Part shown: positions 57,916 through 64,000 of the stretch, one piece after another
Numbering within the stretch: position 1 is the stretch's first letter
Layout: each line of letters begins with the position of its first letter
Position numbers and translations under genes: made by a program
Origin: Strongylocentrotus droebachiensis
Taxonomy: Eukaryota > Echinodermata > Echinoidea > Camarodonta > Strongylocentrotidae
DNA: 64,000 nt
Assembly (NCBI GenBank): GCA_035222895.1
Contig: JAVYIG010005287.1
Coordinates: 1 to 64,000 of the forward strand
Direction of reading: 5' to 3'
The notes under the pieces: model-generated
What the model saw: the letters and a program-made list of their open reading frames with translations, nothing else
Told to the model about the DNA's origin: nothing
Databases searched by the model: none

Positions 57916-60754
57916 AAGAACTTGAAGAAAAAAAGTTTTATCGAAATGTATAATAAAGGGAAGTGGGGGAAAGGGTAGTTTGTTCTTTCCAATGACATTA
58001 TAAAGAACAACAATGTACCTCATGCATATTAATTGTATGCATGAGGTATATTGTTTCAATTTTTCATCTATCTATTATCATATTTGGGACCAAAATCATG
58101 AATGAGAATTTATAGTCTAAATGTACGAAATCACAATGCAAAATAAAAATACAACGCCGCACTTATTTTCCAGATTCCAAAACTGACCAGCAATTTAATA
58201 TATATAATATACATATCCACTTCACATAAATAAAAGCTTATCGGGCCAGCCCTTCAATACAGACATGAATAAACATCAAATACAAGAAATATTTAAAAAA
58301 AAATAAAACAGAATACGTTGTACAACAATGACCTTACTGTTATAGGCTATATGAAAAGTTTCTTTTATAAAAGTGCATCATGAACCATGAAATAAACGTC
58401 TTGTCAACTATTTTAGTAACCATAGTTACATATATTGGAAGCACAATGGTGGAATGACGATTTTTTTTTAAATCAAAATTAATTCAATAAATCGTATTTA
58501 GAATAATTATAAATAACGTAGAAACTATTACACTGCCTTTGTGCATGTCAATATTACAATATTTGTTATTAATATTCGTATGAATTTTACTAGTTATTAA
58601 ATAGGCCTACTAATGATGAAAATTCGTTGAGTCCAGCTCTTTGCGTATTAGCAATTCTTATATTTTGCTACATTAAGACCTAACAACCGCTACATATATA
58701 ATCCGCCGCGACTCAATTTGTTGTGTCGAGCATTCAAGTACGATATAAAGTATTATTCATTTTAGTATATTTTACTGTTTCTAGTCGCGTTTTACAAAAT
58801 CAGGCCTATACAAATGTGATCAAATTATTTGTTAAAACAAATAAAAGCTACTTAATTGTTCATAATCTTAATTTTTGTATACCGATTGATTGTTTGGGAT
58901 ATAAGAATCAGCTTAGCTGCTGATCGACATTTACACAATGTAGCATTTACACAATTTAGAGTTGAAAGAATACAAAATGCATGATCAAGTAAGTGGATTC
59001 CGGCCACTTTTAGATAAAATGATTTGTATTTTTTTTCTTCATCAGTTTCATCATTAGCTAGTACTCGTCCAATCAGGCTTCATATCTCTAATATATCTCC
59101 TAAGACTATGATGATACAAATATTTATTGCACACAGTCGCCATCTTCATCCTCAGGACAGGATTTATTTTAAGGGCTGAATTGATCACATGTCGTTCTTC
59201 AAATTGGCCACAATAACAATTTTGAGTTATCACTACATTGGTCTAATAAAATACAATATCTCTAAAAGCTGCAATATCTAGACGTGGGAACGTAGTCAAA
59301 AAAGTTGCTAAAATAACAAATTTTGATCGAAAATAATGATTTTGAACCTCTAAATGTATTGCTGATTTAGGGAATTTGAAGCACATTTTACTTTATAAAA
59401 TTCCAGGCATTAAACGCAATATGGTCACGCGCAAACAAAAATCGTTGCTCTTTCTATTCATACATCTGATATTTTTTGTTAGGGCTCTTTGTCTTGATAA
59501 AAAGATTTCGAGCCAAAACACAACATGTGAAATGCACACTTCATATTGTCAATCATTTCAGATAAATTTGCAAAACATATTTCAGCTTGTTGGTGATACA
59601 AAAAAAGATCCATTCATTCGGGAAAAGAAAATAAATATGTATTAGTTGTTTGTTTACTTGTAATATGTGTCAGTGACTCGAACTTGTTCTTTACGTCTTT
59701 CTTTATTGCTATCGAATTCAGTTACAATATTTTTGCATTTTATTTGGGAACCTATAATATACAAGCTTTGCTTCATAATAGGTTCCCCATATTTCACATT
59801 ATTATTTCTCTAAGTTGCATATATATCGTTATTTTATTATTGCATTCTCTTGTTGAAACTTAAATATGAGACAATCTTGTTACGTCGGATGTGGAACAAT
59901 AAAACAAACAAACGGTTTAAAACAAATATGTTACTAAATACGTCAGTTTGACCGTATGGTTCAAACAGGGTGTACCACATGAAGACATCCCAGTAAATTA
60001 AGAGTTCTTTCATTATTTTCTTTCCAATGATACAACTTGTATTTGGTTTAAAGGTACCTCTTAAAATCTCTAGATCAAATGATTTGTGTTGAATGGTGCA
60101 TGAATCTAATCATGCGTAAGTTAAACTATACAATAAGGTTTACTGTATAAGAAATCAGAAAGATTTTTGTGGTATTTAATGAGGGTTTTGAATAAAATTG
60201 TCTTTATTGTTTTCATTTCTAAGATGGGAAATTCAAGTAGAAAACAGATTAATCCTTAATTTGACAACCCTTTAAGAAATATCTATTTGGGCCTTGTCTT
60301 AATCTCTTACTTTTGTAATTATCTTGCTTTCCGTGTCATTTCTAAATCGACTCCAACAAGAGGATAAATACATTTAGTATCTTAACATCCCACACTGAAA
60401 AGTACAATCCAAACTGTATCGTGTAACGCTCTCTTCTCGGTTATCTGCTTCCACGACACTGACTCCTGCAACAACTGCTCCATGGGGATTTCCTAGACTA
60501 ACTCAACCCAAACTTCAAACCTGGATCAAAGATTATAACTAACCCTAATCATAATCCTAAACTAAAAATCTAATTTCAACCGTCACCCTATAACACTATA
60601 CTTTTTACGAAATAAAAAACAAATTTCGGAGCACCCTCTTCTCGTATCTGTTTCATTCTGTCCCGAAATGGTTCGATCAATCGCAGCATCTCTAGAGGCA
60701 GGATGATGGCAAGATCAAGCTGGTTATTGAAGACGACAATGATCATCGCTACCT
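57916..60754. other. Intergenic, nothing recognised
   Basis: AT-rich. Open frames near 58723 and 59376 have no recognisable signature. The 3' untranslated region of the receptor gene to the right must end in the rightmost part. Confidence 0.45.
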
Positions 60755-62593
60755 TCACACATCAGTCGGCAAAGACTCATTCGATGTCGACGGCAGCATT
60801 TTCTCTCTTTCCTGATCTCTTTTCTGGTCGCGCTTTCTTTTATGGTAGAAGTACTTGCAGATGAAAATGTTGACGATCAGGACGATGACTACGGCGGCGA
60901 CGAGGGCCCAGCCTACGATCAGGAGGTATTTGTCGTCAGCGACGAACAGCGATTTGCCGGAGGAACCATTTGGATTGTGATTGTCTGTGCACAAAATGAA
61001 AAGTTTATTTGGTTTAGATACAATTGTTTTTACAGTCTTTATGTACAGGGTAATCTGAAATACAGATATGATAATGCATCAATGGGATTGTACGTTACTT
61101 TTCTCTGGAGACAGACACCTCTAATGTCTAATCAGTAATCACACACGTACATGTTATTTTCCCTCCCTCCATCTTTTCGCTTTTTCTTCCATTTTCAACC
61201 TTCCCTTTTCTATGTATTCCCAATTCCATATCTTCCTGTCCTTTTTGTTTCTGTTTCTCTCTTCTCCTTTTATTTCTATCCCCTTTCTCCATTTCGCTCT
61301 ATCTTTTTGTCTTCTCACTCTCCTCACTCGCCTCCCACATTCGAACTCCCTCCTCTATCTATCCCATTTCACCCTCTCTCTTCTTTTTGCCTAGCCATTT
61401 TTCCGCCTTGACATGTATATTGTAATAAGCCAACCTCTAGACGATGGAATTTGTTTAAATTTTGGTCATTAAACAGCAGTGAAAATGATAACCGAATTAG
61501 ATGCCCAACTTCTGCTCCAATCATTTGCCAATGACGTGATGGCAGCAGTGGGATACGGACCGGCCACACCATTGAAATAACTACACTGTTTATGGGAAAC
61601 TTTTTCACGAAACCGACTGAAGTTTGCCAAAATGTCAATGAAAAGCGTGTTTTACAATTATCACTCCTTTCATCGGGATGTCAGCGAACTTGTAAGCATA
61701 AGCTTCTGACAGTATCAAAGTAGGCCAGTACACGACCATATCCACCAAAAGTCCACAAGCTTGGTGTTTATAGTAATCCTTACCTGAATTTTGCATCGAC
61801 GATGGTTTATTCGTCCTTTCTCCCTCTGTCTGTACTCCACCTTCATCCACTAAGTCTGGAAAATGAAATAATGCAAAACGCATATTGAAATTAGTGTCAA
61901 TTAATAATTTATATCCTATGATATACCTGTAAAATTGTGTTTTATAAGTACCCAATTATTCATCCATTGTTTTAAAAAAGTGGAATCAACGTGGATTTTT
62001 TTTCTTCTTCATGAATTGGGATGACAATAAACACAATAAACTATTTATTTCGGTCCTGATTTTGTCAAAGATTTTGTTGTTGTTGTTGTGTCACTTGTGC
62101 GTGTGTGTGTGCGCGTGTGTGTGTGTGTGTAAGAGAGACAAATCCAAGATCAAGCAACCTTTCTTTGCAGTATTAGGATAAAACTAGGCCTATAAACTCA
62201 GACAAGGTAGGATCTACGAGGTTATGTTTCCTTACAACTTTTGTTCATTTACCTCGTGGCTGTCAAATAATCCAATATCAGGAGTGATGAGGATGGTTTT
62301 GCTGGATTTGTTCTTTTTGGAAAACATTTCGTTTAAGTTTATTCTCTTTTGATCTATTCATTGATTTCTTACGACTTATATAAATGAAAGAAAGTGTCTT
62401 ACTTGTTTGATCAGCCGATTTCGTTGTATCTTCTTCGAATCGCGGGTCTGGGACACAGGCCTTTCTACCCATGTCAAAGATATCGGTTGCTTTAATACAA
62501 GTAGCTGTGCATTGAGTATCTATCATTCTAGAACAATTAGACAGGGTGCGAACGCCATCGAGGCACTGGCTACAGAACAGGCAGTGGTAGTAG
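60755..62593 (-). CDS. TNF-receptor-like single-pass membrane protein (last 3 coding exons, partial)
   Basis: Exons in transcript order: 62593-62403, 61855-61784 and 60984-60755 (stop 60757-60755), GT/AG bordered and phase-consistent. The first visible exon encodes a cysteine-rich module, HCLFCSQCLDGVRTLSNCS..DTQCTATC, with the CxxCxxC...C...DTxC..C spacing of a TNF-receptor cysteine-rich domain. The second encodes an acidic, Ser/Thr-rich stalk. The third has a strongly hydrophobic helix of about 23 residues (YLLIVGWALVAAVVIVLIVN...), a basic stop-transfer stretch (YHKRKRDQKRDQ), and a tail of only about 33 residues ending PTDV. No death domain follows. Upstream exons with signal peptide and further repeats were not identified. 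It is the convergent neighbour of the F-box gene. The exact subfamily (EDAR/XEDAR-like or other) is open. Confidence 0.7.
61150..61420. repeat. CT-rich low-complexity tract in receptor intron
   Basis: Pyrimidine-rich sequence between the last two exons of the receptor gene. Overlapping open frames on the + strand are compositional artefacts. Confidence 0.75.
62094..62132. repeat. GT microsatellite
   Basis: Imperfect (gt)n/(gc)n run of about 35 bases in the intron between 61855 and 62403. Confidence 0.85.
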
Positions 62594-63475
62594 CTGTATA
62601 AAGATAAAGAAAGAAAAATGAAAAAGATAAGATAAAACATTCGAAGGGAGTTTCTGTTGTTGCATGAAAGATCAGAAAGGAAAAGGGCTTCATAATTAGG
62701 TTCAGATGCATTTTGGGGGTTAAATATTTAAAGGGGCACAATAACATAATTAGTGAAGCACAATAATTGATATATTGTGTACTGAAGATGTGCCAATTAG
62801 GCTTTAAAATGGGCCGCGGGGCATTTGAGCTTCCCGGCTAAACCAACCATCGGTTAATGCATTCATTTGGAGGGGTAACAACCCCAATCACCCCATATAG
62901 ACAAACGCGGAAAAGGAGAAACGTTGGTGCCACTTATTCTGTCATCATACTTCAGCGAATGAAGTCCTGCGAAGCATTATCAAGAGTTACTCAAACACTC
63001 TGTAAAATTACCAGGTGCAAATGATGTTTATAAACCCTACATCTATAACCCTTTATCGACTCATGCGGAGAATTGTAGTTCATCCAGAAAATTCTTAAGG
63101 GTCTTTACCATAAAAATACATACGGTTCCGTCATCTTTTTTCCTTCTCTATTAATGGGTTAATTTCCCCTTTTTATTCTCTCTTCCTATCCATCTTTGAT
63201 CACGTTAAACCGAGATTCAAACGGGGGTTGTTGGTAATAGAAAGTGGTAATTTTTCAGAAGTCTTCAAAACATGGGGAAATATCTAATCGGATATTTTAC
63301 ACTTTTGCTCTTAAGATTTTCTCCTGGATGTAGTGGCCAGTATATGTTAATGTTTTTATTCACCAATCACGGCCTTAAATAAAGGAGATATTTTAAATGG
63401 TCTGTAACGCTTTATTTTCATCGTTATTCTTTTTCATAAAAAAAGAATAAAACCACCCTACTATCTACAGAAGAT
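62594..63475. other. Upstream intron or flank of the receptor gene, nothing recognised
   Basis: No splice-consistent cysteine-rich exon could be seen on the minus strand. It may be an intron, since the exon at 62593 starts with one base of a split codon. Confidence 0.4.
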
Positions 63476-63489
63476 GTGTACATATCCTG

Positions 63490-63668
63490 GCGTCAAAGTT
63501 ACCAAACTGTGTTGTACCCTCCAATAAACCATCTTCGCCACAGTTACCACACTGTGTTGTACCCTCTAATAAACCATCTTCGACACAGTTACCACACTGT
63601 GTTGTACCCTCTAATAAATCACCCCCGTCACAGTTACCACATCACAGTTACCGCAATGTGTTGTACCT
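63490..63668. repeat. 45-bp minisatellite
   Basis: About four units marked by agttaccacactgtgttgta, spaced 45 bases apart (63497, 63542, 63587) with a shortened last unit. Being a multiple of three, it keeps an open frame. Confidence 0.9.
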
Positions 63669-64000
63669 TCAGATGCACCTCCACCTCGTCATAATTAGGA
63701 TACCGTGCGGGATAGTGTAAACAGAGCATGATGGTGTGTGAACGCAGCAAACAATCAATACTCTGGAAGTGTTCCAGTTTCCTCTGGACATGCTAGAGAT
63801 TACACTGTCCGGCACAATATTTTCGACAGCAATTACACTTTGTCTACGAGTTACAATACAGATGCTAAAGCCATTGCTTTTAGCGCATTTTTTTTGTTTT
63901 GGTACATTTTTTGAGGAAAAATTTAGCGCCGACTCAGCCGGCCGGTGAAAAATTGCCACGTAGATCCGCGCTTTACTATAAACAATATCAAAACGGGGTT
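63669..64000. other. Right edge, unresolved
   Basis: A 96-codon minus-strand frame (63959-63669) has no recognisable domain. In another frame, CNCCRKYCAGQC (about 63809-63848) is cysteine-rich, but stops lie close on both sides. An upstream exon of the receptor gene could lie here; I cannot support one. Confidence 0.3.

Noticed and set aside
57400..58059. Frames of about 100-160 codons rich in S, L or R, E
   Set aside because: CT/GA and TA microsatellites.
63800..63850. A cysteine-rich exon (CNCCRKYCAGQC) of the receptor gene
   Set aside because: In-frame stops lie close on both sides and no convincing donor follows; kept only as a possibility.

Overview
This is a eukaryotic, animal nuclear window. 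Genes are split into many short exons with GT/AG introns, the background is AT-rich, and transposon remnants, MITEs, tRNA-derived SINEs and minisatellites fill introns and intergenic space. Repeat style (palindromic MITEs, TACATGTA-rich stretches, tRNA SINEs, interrupted G-runs) and the gene set suggest an invertebrate deuterostome, most likely a sea urchin. The species call is inference.

Four protein-coding genes can be reconstructed exon by exon with consistent reading phase. (1) MFSD10-like major facilitator transporter, + strand, 13 coding exons, 7686-27943, 468 aa. (2) PLPP5/PLPP4-like phospholipid phosphatase, - strand, 7 coding exons, 45745-32308, 267 aa, with all three PAP2 motifs. 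(3) A compact FBXO30/FBXO40-like protein, + strand, 6 coding exons, 46590-53706, 315 aa, with an N-terminal TRAF-type Cys/His region and a C-terminal F-box. (4) The 3' part of a TNF-receptor-like single-pass membrane protein, - strand, 62593-60755, whose 5' exons lie further right or were not recognised.

Layout: 1-7.6 kb is gene-free, with a hAT-type MITE carrying an 8-bp target duplication and a mariner-like foldback element split by another hAT element. 7.6-28 kb is MFSD10, whose introns carry SINEs, palindromic MITEs and two decayed copies of one of its exons. 28-32.3 kb is the convergent MFSD10/PLPP5 intergenic space. 32.3-45.7 kb is PLPP5; its 8.4-kb first intron is a transposon landing zone with a multi-kilobase inverted repeat and a 281-bp tandem duplication. 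45.75-46.59 kb is a short divergent-promoter interval between PLPP5 and the F-box gene. 46.6-53.7 kb is the F-box gene. 53.7-60.7 kb is mostly gene-free with one SINE and CT/GA microsatellites. 60.7-62.6 kb is the receptor gene end.

The genes do not form an obvious pathway. No new multi-gene system was found. The best leads are structural: exons tandem-duplicated and decaying in two separate genes, an exon bracketed by copies of one palindromic MITE, an exon whose splice acceptor abuts a retrotransposon fragment, a compact F-box gene, and nested transposon insertions that can be dated against each other.
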